A stretch of 64,000 nucleotides of DNA from Ryuthela nishihirai (GCA_038380435.1 JAWZYU010000006.1:35838501-35902500), one strand, 5' to 3'; numbered from the stretch's first letter, positions 1 through 11,268 are shown. Notes: generated from the sequence alone by a model not told the origin. Numbers and translations are program-made.

Positions 1-232
1 CATCCGGCGTGCTCTTTAACATGCACAGGGTATGAATCTTCCGCACAGGGGGCTATGGTTTTACATCCCACCCGACGGACTGCGGCCTTTCCAAGCCCAT
101 CGGTGTCCCCTCCTGACGGAGGCAGGGTGTGGGCTTTGTGGACATAATTATCTCAGTGCTGGCCCTGGAGGTACTCAAACCTGAGAACTGCAGATTGCGA
201 ACCTGACTCGCTACCGACTGAGCCACCCCTCG
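1..232 (-). repeat. SINE-A fragment (tRNA-derived)
   Basis: Read on the - strand it opens with a tRNA-like head (box A resembling GTGGCTCAGTCGGTAGC, then a box-B-like GGTTTGAGTAC), followed by the body shared with many other copies in this window: the phrase for 'supposing a host-rank spacing' CCATCGGTGTCCCC and CGTGCTCTTTAACATGCAC on the + strand. The window edge cuts the 3' part. The complete family member at 60938-61326 defines the consensus used here. Confidence 0.75.
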
Positions 233-584
233 CTCTTAGGATGACATGGGTTCAGATCCCACCCAGATTAAGACAATTTTTCCTCTTCTCGCGTTCTCTA
301 CACACACGTCATCCTCTTACTTAAACAGCTTAATAGCGATTAAATACTTAGTAAATCAACGATGAGCTGTGGATTCATTTATCTGAATACAAGGTACTAG
401 TGATCATACCAGAGGTGATGGAGTTTCTGATTTGCTCACAAAAATTATCAGTGAATAGGCTCTTAGCTGGTCGCATGCACATGCCTGTGATGGCTGTTAA
501 GAATAGAGTCCCCAAATGCACTCAAAAGACAGAAATTGGCCAGATTGAATATAGTATAACATCAGCAGTAGAAAAAAGATTGAT

Positions 585-1095
585 CAGCGGCCGGCAGCTC
601 AGTAATCAGAGCACCTGATTTCTTCTCATCAGGAGGTCGAATATTCAGATCCTACCCAGCTCAAGAGAGCTTTTCTTCTACAACCATTTCAAACCCTGTA
701 ATTTAGACAGCTCTTCTTCTATACCCATCTTCATCTGATATCTTAGGAAGCTTTTCTACTATACCCATCTTCATCTTGTAATTTGAACAGCTCTTTCTCT
801 ACACCCATCTTAATCCTATTAGTTAGACAGTACTCCTCTATACCCATCTTCATCCTGTTACTTAGATAGTTCTTGCTTTATATCCACTTCATCCTATTAA
901 TTAGACAGCACTTCATCTATACCCACCTTCATCTATTACTTAGGCAGCTTTTCCACTACACCCACCTTCATCCTGTTACTTAGATAGTTCTTGCTTTATA
1001 TCCTCTTCATCCTATTAGTTAGACAGCACTTCCTATACACCCATCTTCATCATATTACTTAGGTAGCTCTTCCTCTACCCCCATCTTCATTCTGT
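585..1095 (+). repeat. SINE-C tRNA-like head with minisatellite tail
   Basis: A tRNA-like head at about 585-655 (GGCAGCTCAGTAATCAGAGC as box A, ATTCAGATCC as box B) runs straight into a minisatellite of units of roughly 45 bp. Each unit carries a form of ATACCCATCTTCATCCTGTT followed by ACTTAGATAG or TTAGACAG. About nine irregular units fill 660-1095. A related head and a single tail unit lie on the - strand at 15800-15915, and a shorter array without a complete head lies at 16735-16880. It may be a SINE whose tail expanded; the family name is mine. Confidence 0.6.
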
Positions 1096-1921
1096 GTTTT
1101 GATAGCAATTACGTACTTAGAAAATCAACGATGAGCTGTGGATTCATTCGTCATTATAATATGATTCGCAATTTGCGAATCTGCGAAAAGTTTCAATTGC
1201 GTCTTCTGACATTGAAAAGTAGGAAAAATGTAAACAAAGATTGCAAATGATTTATTTCGGTTAGAAATTTGATATTTTAGTGGTAGAATGTGATGATCAA
1301 AGGGTTTGTAGTGGCAGCAACAATTTGTCCCTTTACCCCCAAGAGAAGGGGAAACGCCACTTTTTGTTTTTGGAGAGTAATGAAAAATCCTTGAGTACAA
1401 TAGGTACAAATTAATATTATATTCGTAGTTTTCAAATCCTCCAAACCTCCTTAATTTAAATCGTTAGAGGGCGAGAAACGTAAAAAAATATAAAATTTGA
1501 AGTAATATTGTAAACCATGTATTTATGCTAAAAATTAGAATTTCTGGCGATAAAATGTATTGATGAAGAATGGTTACCCAGATAACTAATAGAAATATGA
1601 CTGATATCTATGTATTTTAATTAAATTAAAATTATATAGATTTCTCTCGACAACTTTTCATTTTTAAAAGTGAGCACTTAATTTTAAAATTCTCAATAAT
1701 ATTTTAATATAGTAATAATAAATAAATAAATAATTTTATTTTCTATTCATGATAGGTTTGCTCTTTAAGCGTAAGGGATGGGAAAACGTAATTTTTTCAC
1801 TTAAAATGAAAATGAGAAATTCTTGTGGCATTGTATAGGGCTTATAGTACAGTACTATGGACATTTTCCAATTCGCGTAGTATAATTAGTACAAATTACA
1901 ACTACTAAAGGATGTAGAATG

Positions 1922-3010
1922 TAGGCGTAAATTCGGTGTTCACAGGGACGAGGAGAAAGGATTCGTTTCGGAAAAAAGGTATGATATCTTGTTTAAGAAT
2001 AATGTCTCATTTAAACACGGCAGCTCAATGAAAAGCAGTGATAAAAGCAATAAAAGATTTATTAGGAAAATTTTGGAAGGCAAAGGAGACAAATCCGTAG
2101 GAAAACAAGCGCTAACGAAGCTTGGAAATAATAGCACTTTTGGATTCCGAATAAAGAAGAATTGCAAAATTAAAGATAAAGCCCGACCAATGGCATTTAA
2201 TTATGCAGGAAGTAAGAGATTGACATGTGCCAGGTAGACCGAAAAGGGGAATCCTCGATGCATCATCGTCATCGATACCGGGCATCCAGCCGGCAAACCT
2301 GCAAATGCTACAAACGGTCGGAGTTGGGCCTATCCATCAGCACTCCGTCGTTAAGGAAGTTCTGGGGGGCTTTGGTAATTAGGCTAGGGGTTGCAATGGA
2401 AAGGGGTCAGTGGGCAACTCAAAGGGGGTAAAAATGAGAAGGGATGGAATTCACCCGACTCTCATGTGGGGAAATGTTCTGTTTGGACAGTCAAGGTCAC
2501 CCGATCGGCGAACGTTGAAAGAAGTGAACTGAAATTAATAATTTCTGAGTGATGGAGACATTTTGTGCACTAGTAAATTAACTAACTGTCTTCGAGTGAG
2601 GACAATGCCTAGCTCGGTATTACGGACATTAGAGTGACAAAAGATATGAGTTTTATAAGTATACTGATAAAGCTCTTTGAGGAAGAGACGTGTCATGTCC
2701 TTCAATAAAATGCGACAATAAATAAAATCAATAAAATAATCAATAAAATGAGACAATAAATGATAATAAATAGAGATCTGTTATCATTTATTTTCGCATT
2801 TTATTGTAATTTTCCTATTGTAAATATTTTCATATATTAAATGTATTCTAGGAAGTGCTATTGTGGGGATGTGACTCATAGATGTTGTTTTCGGGTCGAG
2901 GTGGCTCTCTTCATGGGTTGACATATCTGGGAAGCCTTTTATGTCCTTTTTACAACTGGACTGAGGCGTGATTCTCAATGAGGGAGAGGAGCAGAGCAGT
3001 AAGGAAAGAA
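1922..3010. other. No supported gene
   Basis: An 82-codon frame at 1989-2237 and a downstream GC-richer stretch to about 2550 are visible, but they show no recognisable domain and no splice pattern I can defend. The rest is low-complexity AT-rich DNA, including repeated AATAAAAT motifs around 2705-2770. Confidence 0.5.
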
Positions 3011-3232
3011 CAGTCTTGAGCGTAGCTGTCAAGCAGCAAGGACGTTTGGACATGCGTCAAAGGACGCCGCTCTTAGTCAAACGAAACCCTTAAGGATAGG
3101 GTTCGATTCTATGTGAAAATCAGTCTTGAGCGTAGCTGTCAAAGAGGAAGGACGTTTGAACACTCGACAAGGGACGCCGCTCTTACTCAAACAAAAAGCT
3201 GTAAGCAAAGGGTTCAGTTCTATGTGAGAATC
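3011..3232 (+). repeat. Two-copy 110-bp tandem repeat
   Basis: The phrase CAGTCTTGAGCGTAGCTGTC starts at 3011 and again at 3121, and the following about 100 bp match with scattered changes (GGACGTTTG, GGACGCCGCTCTTA, TCTATGTGA). The sequence after it to about 3540, with an AATAAA-like motif and a TGTTGTCCG phrase, could be part of an LTR, but I found no partner copy in the window. Confidence 0.75.
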
Positions 3233-3672
3233 ACGATTCTTGGTAAATCAAATACAGTTCTGTGCGAACCACAGTGTAGGCAAAGGTTAGATATCCTTTC
3301 GCCGAGTTTGAGGTCTGTAAAGCGACTATTTGCAAAGTGCGGTTGTCCACCTGATTGCATAATTGTTGGCAGCAGCAAAGCAGCAAAGGCCTATGGAGTC
3401 GAATGCATCCCCAGCACGTGAGTGTATATAATGTGAATAAACTGTGTTGTCCGTATACAACTCTGGTGCGTTTAATTGTTGGACATATTTCTATACATCA
3501 CTTGGTGCAGCAAATCTGAGGCATACGTCGGTACGTGTGTAAGAATCCGCGAATCTGTGATTTCTCTGAAATAAGGGTGCAAGTAATCAAGGGACTAATT
3601 CATCGTACTCCAGCGGCCACGGCATTTGTCCCAGCCCATCACATTTGGCTCAGGTCACGACAACAGCACATA

Positions 3673-3883
3673 CAGTCGCTCAAAAAAATATACCAACATT
3701 ATGATTGATTACAGAATTCAGAAAAAATATCTGGCAACGATTTTTTTAGAATTAGTGATCAGACAACCTTCGTGTACAGTACATGGAGGTTACAAGATCA
3801 CTAATATCTTAAGAAATTGTTGCCAGATATTTTCTCTGAATTCTCTAATCAACCATAGTGTTCGTATATTTTTTGAGCAACTG
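3673..3883. mobile_element. Tc1/mariner-type foldback MITE
   Basis: A 211-bp near-palindrome flanked by TA dinucleotides (3671-3672 and 3884-3885). The left end reads CAGTCGCTCAAAAAAATAT and the right end, read in reverse complement, CAGTTGCTCAAAAAATAT. The inner arms also pair (ATATCTGGCAACGAT against ATTGTTGCCAGATAT). It has no coding capacity. TA flanks and CAGT termini fit a non-autonomous Tc1/mariner element. Confidence 0.85.
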
Positions 3884-4546
3884 TACAAGAGAAGGCATGG
3901 ATCTTACTTTTGTTAAATGACCATCATTTTAATGGTTTCTATTTTTTCTTCAACGAGAAACATCACTTATTATCCGTAATTGGTTTACAAGAAAAATCTC
4001 AGTAATGCAGGACAAATTAAACTCTGAAGAAACAACTGATAAATGGATAAAAAATTGAACGCACACTATTTAGAATTGTATAAGTCAGATGCATAATCCT
4101 AAAATATAGCAAATAATTTCTTCTCAATCATCAAAGTACCAAAGTTTTATAAATGTGGGGTGTCGATTACAGAACAATGAAACAAAGTTTTCAAATCAAG
4201 ATGGAAAAATTAACTTTTAGGAAAAAAAAATTTTTGTCAGTGGAATGAAAAGATAATGCACATTTCACATTTTCCACACTATTGAATATATGTCTAAGAT
4301 CATCTAAGTAAATTTGTTTTGTGGTGCAGAAAATTTTTGTGTTTAGAATACAAATATTAATCTCACAAGACTCTCGTGGGCATCGGTATGTCCACCCCTA
4401 GAATAAACAATCAGGTGTGGGCAAATCGTCAGCATCAAATCTCTGGACATTGACTACTCCTCAGCCGGATAGAAAAGAATAATAAGTGACTAGAGAAAAA
4501 CCAGATGAATTGGTAACACTGAGGTGAAATTCCTCAACTTCGGTAA

Positions 4547-5020
4547 GGGGCGGCGGTGCTCAGTCGTTAGGTCAGCCAGGTTTGTAATCTGCAGTTCCCA
4601 GGTTCGAGTCCCAACAGGTTAGAGAATTATCTCTAACCTGTTGAACCAACAGGTTAGACAACAGGTTAGGTGTCTAACCAACAGGTTAGACAACAGGTTA
4701 GGTGTCTAACCAACAGGTAGAGATTTATCTCCGCAAAACTCACCGCCCTGCTCACCGTCAGTAGCGGAGACCGATGGTTCTGAAAATGTCGCCGTCCGTC
4801 GGATGGACGTCAAGCAGTGTTTCCGTGTGTGTGAGAGCCATACACTGTGCACGTTAAAGAACACGCTGGATGGCCTTGACAGGAGGCTACTGTCTGTCTC
4901 TCAACAGCTGAACAGTAGGTTCCATTCCTTTAATCTTTTCTGAGCCCTCATGGTTCTTGTGACCTGGCCATTTAGGTCACTGTGTGGAAAAAAAAGATGC
5001 CGCTCAGAGGTAAACAACCC
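4547..5020 (+). repeat. SINE-A copy with internal tandem insert
   Basis: A tRNA-like head (GGTGCTCAGTCGTTAGG, then GGTTCGAGTCCC) is followed by the family body (CCGTCCGTCGGATGG, GTGCACGTTAAAGAACACG, GGATGGCCTTGAC) and the 3' end CTCAGAGGTAAACAACC. Directly after box B, 4612-4718 is occupied by about two units of a 31-33-bp repeat built on AACAGGTTAGACAAC and GGTGTCTAACC, absent from other copies. The insert contains internal inverted repeats (TCTAACCTGTTG against CAACAGGTTAGA). Confidence 0.85.
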
Positions 5021-5459
5021 ATACCTCATCTACGGTTTGTTTTAAAAAGAGAATATTTCTTTAGAAAGATAAAAAAGCTTTCACCACGAGAAAGTGACGT
5101 CGGGATTAATATGTTAAGCCTGCAGTCTGTGTGAGTTATCACTGGCAATTTCGCCATAGTCGGTCTTTAAAAGCATCCCTTTTATGTTAATAGCAAAATA
5201 TTTTTTGCTGTTCTACTAACACTTTGGTTGCTAGTGAAAAGAGATCAAGTATTGCAACGAAGTATTGCTTTTACAATAATTATAATTTCTCAGAATCTTG
5301 CTGCTGCTTTTGTTACGAGGCTGAGAAAAAGGGAAAAAGATATCACATCCATTATGCACATATTCTCCTGCAAACAACCCGGTTGTATTATTATACGAAT
5401 TTAACAGTGTATGTCAAAAACATTTCACTTGTCTTTGTTCTTGAGATAAAAAAATCGGC

Positions 5460-5760
5460 ACAATGACGATGATGCAACATGGCATGATGATAGGCTACGT
5501 TCTGCGCATGCGCATACACAATTTAGCAAGAAGCTGTTTCTCTCCTCTTCATACTCAAATACCAGACAAGAAACACAAGATTGGAAGTAAAGGAAATTGC
5601 TAGTGGGACAGAATCATGAAATCTTTCGAATTTCGACAATATTTATTAAAGTGCATAAAGTAATATTTATCTGTTTTACTGGATGAGAATTGTTTGAAGT
5701 AAACTCATTGTGAACTTGTATGTACGACTGATTTCTAAACCTTAAACTGAATGTTACTAA
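5460..5760 (+). repeat. Receptor upstream module, copy 1
   Basis: This block lies 1.1-1.4 kb before the receptor gene at 6908. Parts are recognisable on the - strand at 57000-57260 and on the + strand at 58300-58480. The clearest shared phrases are AGAATTGTTTGAAGTAAAC, the ATATTTATT-AAGTGC context before it, and in the first two copies a GATGATGCAA and GCGCATGCGCA-like segment. It was evidently copied along with the receptor gene and may hold its promoter or a 5' exon; I see no conserved reading frame. Confidence 0.6.
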
Positions 5761-6434
5761 AAAGATTGTGGATTTGGTGAAACAAGGAATGATATTTTAG
5801 GAAAACCAAATAGAAATCTAAAATGTGGGATTCCACAACATCTGATTCGCAACATTGGGACGAATTTTCTTTACAGTAAAAGAAATAATTAGAAAGTTTC
5901 TTTCTTTCTGGGAGCGGACTACACTAACTTAGTCAAGTTATTTCTAAAGCAGTGTGAAATCTTTATCATAACCACCGAACAATCTCTTCAGAGCAATCCC
6001 GTGTTTGTTTTTACCTAAAGCTGTCACGAAACTAAAAATAAAATGGATTCATCGAATAAATCTACTCTGAGAAATTCAAGAAATGAGGATTATTAAGAAG
6101 TTCTATCTCAGTAAGCATTTTGTACTTTTGTAAGCATCGTTCGTGACATAATCTCGCAGAGATGAAATTTAATTGAAATCTGAATTATATGAGAGTTCAA
6201 GTTTCAGTTTCGTTGAATAGAATTTCCAACAATTTGTACAATGTGAAACTCAGTTAAGAACAGATTGATGGAACTAGAAAATTCTCAGCACACACGTTTT
6301 TCAATGAACCTTAAAAATATCCTATTTTGAGCGCTTAGCTTTTATGATGATGCAGATATCGAGAAATTTTAAATTTTTATAATCTAGCTTCTCTTGTTGC
6401 GATAAATGCAAATATTTTCTATTCCGAAATATAA

Positions 6435-6665
6435 GGAGAATAACAGTTTAAAGAAGACAAAAAGTGAGCAAAATACTGATCAGAATTGTAAACTGTAAGT
6501 TCGGTGTTTAAACAAGGAATTTAAGAGTTTAAAAAGTGAAGAAAATCCTTTTATTAGAATTCTAACTGTAAGTTCAGTGTTTAAACAGGGTATTTAAGAA
6601 AGTACAAAGATTGAGCAAAAGTCAGTTTTTAGGATTAAAAATGTAAGTTTAATGTTTAAACAGGA
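6435..6665 (+). repeat. Three-copy degenerate repeat upstream of receptor
   Basis: Three units spaced about 80-90 bp apart contain CTGTAAGTTCGGTGTTTAAA, CTGTAAGTTCAGTGTTTAAA and ATGTAAGTTTAATGTTTAAA, each with GAGCAAAA or TTTAAGA phrases between. The array ends 240 bp before the receptor ATG. A polypyrimidine tract ending in CAG at about 6800 could be a splice acceptor for a 5' untranslated exon; this is not shown directly. Confidence 0.6.
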
Positions 6666-6907
6666 GTAATAATAATAATAATGATTATTTAAATACATGA
6701 AAATTTAGCAAGTAAATAACTTGAATATCCTATTTAGTGATAATTATCATAGGAAACGTTTTCATGTTAACGTTATTAGATTTCCACATTTTTTTTCAGG
6801 GTTCCTTTCAGTAATATGGCCGTAGAAAAACCGCAAATATTTGTATTGGGTTAGTTGCTACAGTTTGACAAAGCAATCTTTAATAATAATAACTAATTGA
6901 ATATTTG

Positions 6908-8263
6908 ATGCTTCAATATACAATGAAGAAAGATTTGACATCCGTTAGAGGGCCAAACGAAGGAATTAAACGTTCCTTAGACATTAATGTAATAGATATA
7001 ACTTCAGAGAATAACGAGGAACATTTATTTAGCGACAGTTGGGAGGAAAAAAATATTCCGTTACCCATTTACTCTAGTTCGATGCAAATTGTATTAAACT
7101 GTAACACGGTCGATAAATTCAAAACCGATTTTGATCTGTTATTAAAGATACTACTTCTCATAGGCCTGGATATTAAGTATTGTAAGCAGCGTAAAAACGT
7201 TTCTTATTCAACCAGAATTATACTAATGGTAGTCAAACTTGCGATGCAGTTGATATTTTTTCACTTAGTAACGGCATTAATTTTCTGTTGTGTCCAACAT
7301 TCATATTCATCTAGATCCTCAATGAAAATTGCTGTCATGTCTGTCATTGGCACTTTTATAACTATGACATTATGGTACAGTATGTATTTCAGACGAGAGC
7401 AGATACAAAATATTTTGGACTGTATCTCATGTAAGTGGACAAATGAGAGGTTTTTCCGCAATCGCCGCTTCTTTGGAAGTTGGATTAAGCTTTCTATTTT
7501 TATCAGTGTTTCCATTCTTTTAACAATTTCCTTGTCAGCTCTAATGTTGGAAGAGGATGAAGTCATGCAATATACGCAAAACTATTTTTTCAAAACAAAA
7601 TATGGGAGAAATTTTTTGCATCAAGCTTTAATATTTTGTCTATTCTTATTGGAATACAATGTATTTATTTTTTTGATCCCCAATTTTGTGTCTTTAATGT
7701 ATGTTTTCCTTTGCATTCGTTCCCGAAATCTACTTCAAGATTACAATGTTACCTTGAAGAAGAATTTAATGACAAATATAGATATGAAGAAGGCTATTGA
7801 AATACGAAATGGTTACAACCAGATTTTGAGTATTATTCAAATGATGGAAAAGGCATTTTCTTTTCCTATATTTCTTATTATATCTCTAGACTTTCTGTTG
7901 ATGTTCATCGTTTTTGGTCACGTACTATATACTCCGAGCATTCTTACTTCTAAATTCATGATCTTTCAGTTATCTTTCTCAATACTCAGCACCGCTGGGT
8001 CCTTATTTGCCATCTCGATATCTGCAGCAGCGATACAGGAAAAGGATAAAAAAATGAAAAACACTCTGCGTCAATTATCTGAAAATGCGGTCATTTTTCC
8101 CGCAGGCGATATATCTATCCCATTCCTTCTAAAATCCTTAGAACAAAAACCTCCCATTTCGCTTTCAGGTTGGGGTGTATTTATTTTCACTAGAAATTTC
8201 ATTCTCTCTGCTTATGGAAGTGTGTTTACTTATAGTCTTTTAATTCTCCAGCTGAAAGAATAA
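6908..8263 (+). CDS. Gustatory-receptor-like 7TM chemoreceptor
   Basis: A single-exon gene of 451 residues from the ATG at 6908; an in-frame TAA at 6890 blocks extension, and a second ATG at 6923 is possible. Proteins of this arthropod family sit in sensory neuron membranes as ligand-gated cation channels with the N-terminus inside the cell. Counting from 6905, hydrophobic segments lie at about residues 104-130, 140-162, 193-214, 239-272, 318-343, 351-377 and 423-450, after a polar N-terminus of about 70 residues. The last segment ends in TYSLLILQL, the place and general form of the family's TYhhhhhQF signature, here ending QL. Length is usual for the family (350-450 residues). Two decayed paralogues lie on the - strand at 54531-55760 and 59810-61920. 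The frame is intact, so it is the only copy here likely to work. The ligand is unknown; another arthropod 7TM chemoreceptor subfamily remains possible. Confidence 0.75.
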   Translation: MLQYTMKKDLTSVRGPNEGIKRSLDINVIDITSENNEEHLFSDSWEEKNIPLPIYSSSMQIVLNCNTVDKFKTDFDLLLKILLLIGLDIKYCKQRKNVSYSTRIILMVVKLAMQLIFFHLVTALIFCCVQHSYSSRSSMKIAVMSVIGTFITMTLWYSMYFRREQIQNILDCISCKWTNERFFRNRRFFGSWIKLSIFISVSILLTISLSALMLEEDEVMQYTQNYFFKTKYGRNFLHQALIFCLFLLEYNVFIFLIPNFVSLMYVFLCIRSRNLLQDYNVTLKKNLMTNIDMKKAIEIRNGYNQILSIIQMMEKAFSFPIFLIISLDFLLMFIVFGHVLYTPSILTSKFMIFQLSFSILSTAGSLFAISISAAAIQEKDKKMKNTLRQLSENAVIFPAGDISIPFLLKSLEQKPPISLSGWGVFIFTRNFILSAYGSVFTYSLLILQLKE

Positions 8264-8504
8264 TTACTTATGGTAATCAAAAAGCCAAATTTCTTTTCAA
8301 TGTCCTTATTTCTGTTGGTTCAATCGACTTTCTGACCCTGTTGTGTGAGCCATGAACGAGTTTTGCTATCTGTACTGGTACCTGTGACGCACAGTTATAA
8401 TTGCCCTTCCACAATAGGAAAAGTCAGTAAATGTCGCTGTGTTTGACGAAGAATATCAGCTGTAATTGCCATTTTTGGTTAAGGAGCTGTATGTGGAATG
8501 GTTG

Positions 8505-8510
8505 AATAAA
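8505..8510 (+). promoter_or_regulatory. Candidate poly(A) signal
   Basis: AATAAA lies 242 bp after the receptor stop codon, in AT-rich sequence. It is the first clear hexamer downstream on the same strand. Position only; no transcript evidence. Confidence 0.35.
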
Positions 8511-9339
8511 CCAATATATTTTATATATATTAATAATTTCTAGAAGTTTTCTCTGCTTTACTCGTGGCCTTAACTGAATTTTTCTACAATATGTAATATA
8601 TTACACTCCCCACGTCGCAAGATTTATGTTGTCGTGCACACTGTACGAAATTTGGTGGTTTTAGCTATTACTGTTTAGAGTTCTTCCCTTCCCCCCTTTG
8701 TTGAGTTTGTGGGTGGGGTTGTTTCTTCTGAGCGTTACTTTTGTGTAGACAAAGAGCTAAATTTTCGGGTCATTAAGATCCTGAGTACTTTTGGAAAATT
8801 GGTGATATATGTGTGAGGATATATTGGGGATTTTATTCATATAAATGAAGTTTGTTGCCTAGTGTACAATAATTGCATAATTTAAAATCGATTCTCATAT
8901 TGGTTTGTAAAATAATACAAAGATTTCAATATCTAATACATATTTTTAATTTTGTACTTTTATCCCCGATATCCTCATGTTTTGAAAAAGAATAAGTTAT
9001 AACAGCATTCTACGTAAAATATTTATCATAAATTATTTCTAAATATTTCATTTGATATTCTTGCTGAATATGCGGAAACTATATGTTGATTCGCAATTTG
9101 CAATATCGTCCATTTTTGGTAATTTTTCTTATGGTTTTTAATAAAGAAGTTCGAGGAAAGTTAAATCCTGCTGACTGTATAATCACCATTTTTTTGTCAG
9201 TTAAATAGATATTATTATTTAACTATATAATTATATTATAATAATCTGCTTGAAACTCTGAAATGCTATCTTTTAAATATCTGTTATTTTTTATTAAAAC
9301 AAGTCATCAGTATATAAATAAATAATACTTTTTAAGTTT
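8511..9339. other. AT-rich intergenic DNA
   Basis: No reading frame, RNA gene or repeat partner recognised. The sequence is AT-rich with short homopolymers. Confidence 0.5.
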
Positions 9340-10240
9340 GTATTGAACAAATCATTTATGTATACCATGAACAATAAAAGGCCTAAAATTATTATTATTA
9401 CTCAATGATGCAATTACCTTTCTAATGTAACTAGTTTTTATTTTAGTAATTTTGTATCTGTCTGATAAATAATTCCGAATCCAATCTACCTATTCCTTGA
9501 ACATCAAAATTTTCCAGTATATTCAATAAATGTTTATGATGCATTGTATCGAAGGCTTTCTGTAAATCCAAGAATATTGTTACATTTTTTCTTACTATAA
9601 TTTAATTACTTATCAATGATATTTACAATTTTTAGAAATCAGTTAAAATGTAATTTTTTCCTTTTCGATAACCAAATTTTTATTCCTTATATTGTACCTA
9701 AGTAAAAAATTATATACAGCATTATAAATATATTTTTCCATTATTTTTAAGATATAAGAAGACTAGTTATTAGTAGTTGATTTAATTATTAAAGTCCGTT
9801 TTGATGCATTATTCATAAATAGATCTTAAATAAATCATTTTGTATCTCTTAACTGCAGAATTAGTGTATTATAAATGTTATTGTAAATGTTTGCTATTTT
9901 TTCCACAAATAATGTTTTTGGATTTATTAATAATTTTTACGTCGCCAACTGACTTTTTCTGTTTCCTTTTAATATTACATATATTAACGCCTTTTACTCA
10001 TTATAAGTTATTTCTATAAAATTTGCTTTTGATTTCTAATCAGAATATAAAATCTTTTGTAACTTTTGCAGTTTTTTTTATAAACATCATTTTTTATTCT
10101 TGTTTCTGCATTTTAGCCGTACTTTATCTCTTTTCTCTGTAAACCTTATCAAGATCAATGTTATCCAGTTTTTTAATGATTTCTTTTGGGTTCTGCTCTA
10201 CACCTCGTATATATTTTATTATTTTCTAAAATTTATTCTT
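9340..10240 (-). pseudogene. Decayed LINE reverse transcriptase fragment
   Basis: Read on the - strand, about 9620 down to 9440 encodes a reverse transcriptase motif-A block of the form IFLDLQKAFDT followed by HKHLLNILENF and, after a frame change, WIRNYLSDR, as in non-LTR retrotransposons. The preceding part (about 9760-9640) resembles the fingers region (YNFLLRYNI). Frameshifts and stops are frequent. The region up to 10240 may be the linker between endonuclease and reverse transcriptase but is too decayed to prove. The clade is not assigned. Confidence 0.55.
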
Positions 10241-10344
10241 AAATGACTTACATCGAACTTTATATCGATTTATTTCTTCCATTGAATTGCCTCTATAATT
10301 TTCTAAATTCCAATTTATTTCAGAGATATCTTTTTTTATATTAT

Positions 10345-10421
10345 CATGGTCAAAAAGCCAATTTCATGGTCAAAAAGCCAATTTCATGGTCAAAAAGCCA
10401 ATTTCATGGTCAAAAAGCCAA
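10345..10421 (+). repeat. 20-bp tandem repeat, four units
   Basis: CATGGTCAAAAAGCCAATTT is repeated with no changes almost four times, the last unit ending in GCCAAT. It lies 130 bp before the LTR element. Perfect identity means recent slippage. Confidence 0.9.
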
Positions 10422-10550
10422 TCGGTTATTAAACATTTTTTTAAGCTCACGTTATTCCTTTCGAATAGAGGTCCTCAATGTCCATTATACCATATTGTAG
10501 TTCTCACTCGATTCTTATGTTCCGTAAAAAGGTATAGAACAATAAAATAT

Positions 10551-11268
10551 TGTTACGACAGAAGAATCTGGCAACCGAAAGCAAAGTTTCAGCCAACGAA
10601 TAAGAACTTTGGGAGAATTTGGAGAAGAAGAGTGGAGCGTTAACGGTTGTATTGTAACGGTCGTTGTATTGTAACGGTCGTTGTGTTGTAACGGTCGGAG
10701 AGTTCGAAAATGGACGGTGAGCTGTTCTGAGACAGTGCGCGTAAGTATCAAGAAGTAACTTGATGTGTTGTGTATACGCGGAAGGATAAAAGTGGGATCT
10801 TTTATCGTTAAGTATCAAGAAGTAACTTGATGTGTTGTGTATACGCGGAAGGATAAAAGTGGGATCTTTTATCGTTAAGTATCAAGAAGTAACTTGATGT
10901 GTTGTGTATACGCGGAAGTATAAAAGTGGGAACTTTTATGGCTAACTTCGAATGTCTACACGGACTGTCTTTTTGTTCGGCTAGTGTGTGAAAAGTTATT
11001 AGCACAGGACGAGAATTGGTTTACGAGTGAAGATCTTCGGGTGACCTGGTAAATCAAGTAAAAGGTAGTATTTTAGTAAAATACACAGAGCTGATATTGT
11101 GTGCTCTACGCAGGAAGATTGATGACTTGTGCATGTTAATAGTTGATTTGTTAATAAGATACTTCATCCATATTTCTTTTGTAACAATTTGCCTTGTATT
11201 GAATTTGGTTTTGAAATATAGCTTTTAATACTCACGCTCAGTGGCTATCCATTTTGTGATCCGCAACA
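10551..11268 (+). repeat. 5' LTR
   Basis: The LTR contains a three-copy 67-bp tandem repeat (units starting near 10743, 10810 and 10877, each with CAAGAAGTAACTTGATGTG and ending in a form of GATAAAAGTGGGATCTTTTA). The third unit changes GATAAAA to TATAAAA at 10919-10925, a plausible TATA box. Upstream, an 18-bp unit holding TTGTAACGGTCG is repeated three times (10645-10700). These arrays are the likely U3 control region. Confidence 0.9.

Larger units (their letters stand above)
1..1921 (+). repeat. Direct duplication, copy 1
   Basis: This stretch is repeated in the same orientation at about 16140-17711. The match covers a SINE piece, a stretch around 360-600, part of a minisatellite and an AT-rich block at 1090-1921. 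The two copies differ by point changes, by the length of the minisatellite (about 430 bp here, about 150 bp there) and by a few small indels. The match ends abruptly at the sequence ggatgtagaat. No intact gene lies in it; short frames shared by both copies contain no recognisable domain. It is probably an old segmental duplication or one large repeat unit. Confidence 0.8.

Noticed and set aside
660..1095. CRISPR array
   Set aside because: The 45-bp units have no constant repeat-plus-unique-spacer structure; they vary throughout. A eukaryotic minisatellite.
1989..2237. 82-codon frame rich in Lys (FGFRIKKNCKIKDKARP)
   Set aside because: No domain, no conserved copy in the window, no splice evidence. 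Composition follows the AT-rich background.
2535..3053. Frames of 73 and 89 codons on the - strand
   Set aside because: No recognised domain; the second overlaps the start of the 110-bp tandem repeat.
7261..7566. 101-codon frame antisense to the receptor
   Set aside because: It is a shadow of the receptor coding sequence, with composition explained by the opposite strand.
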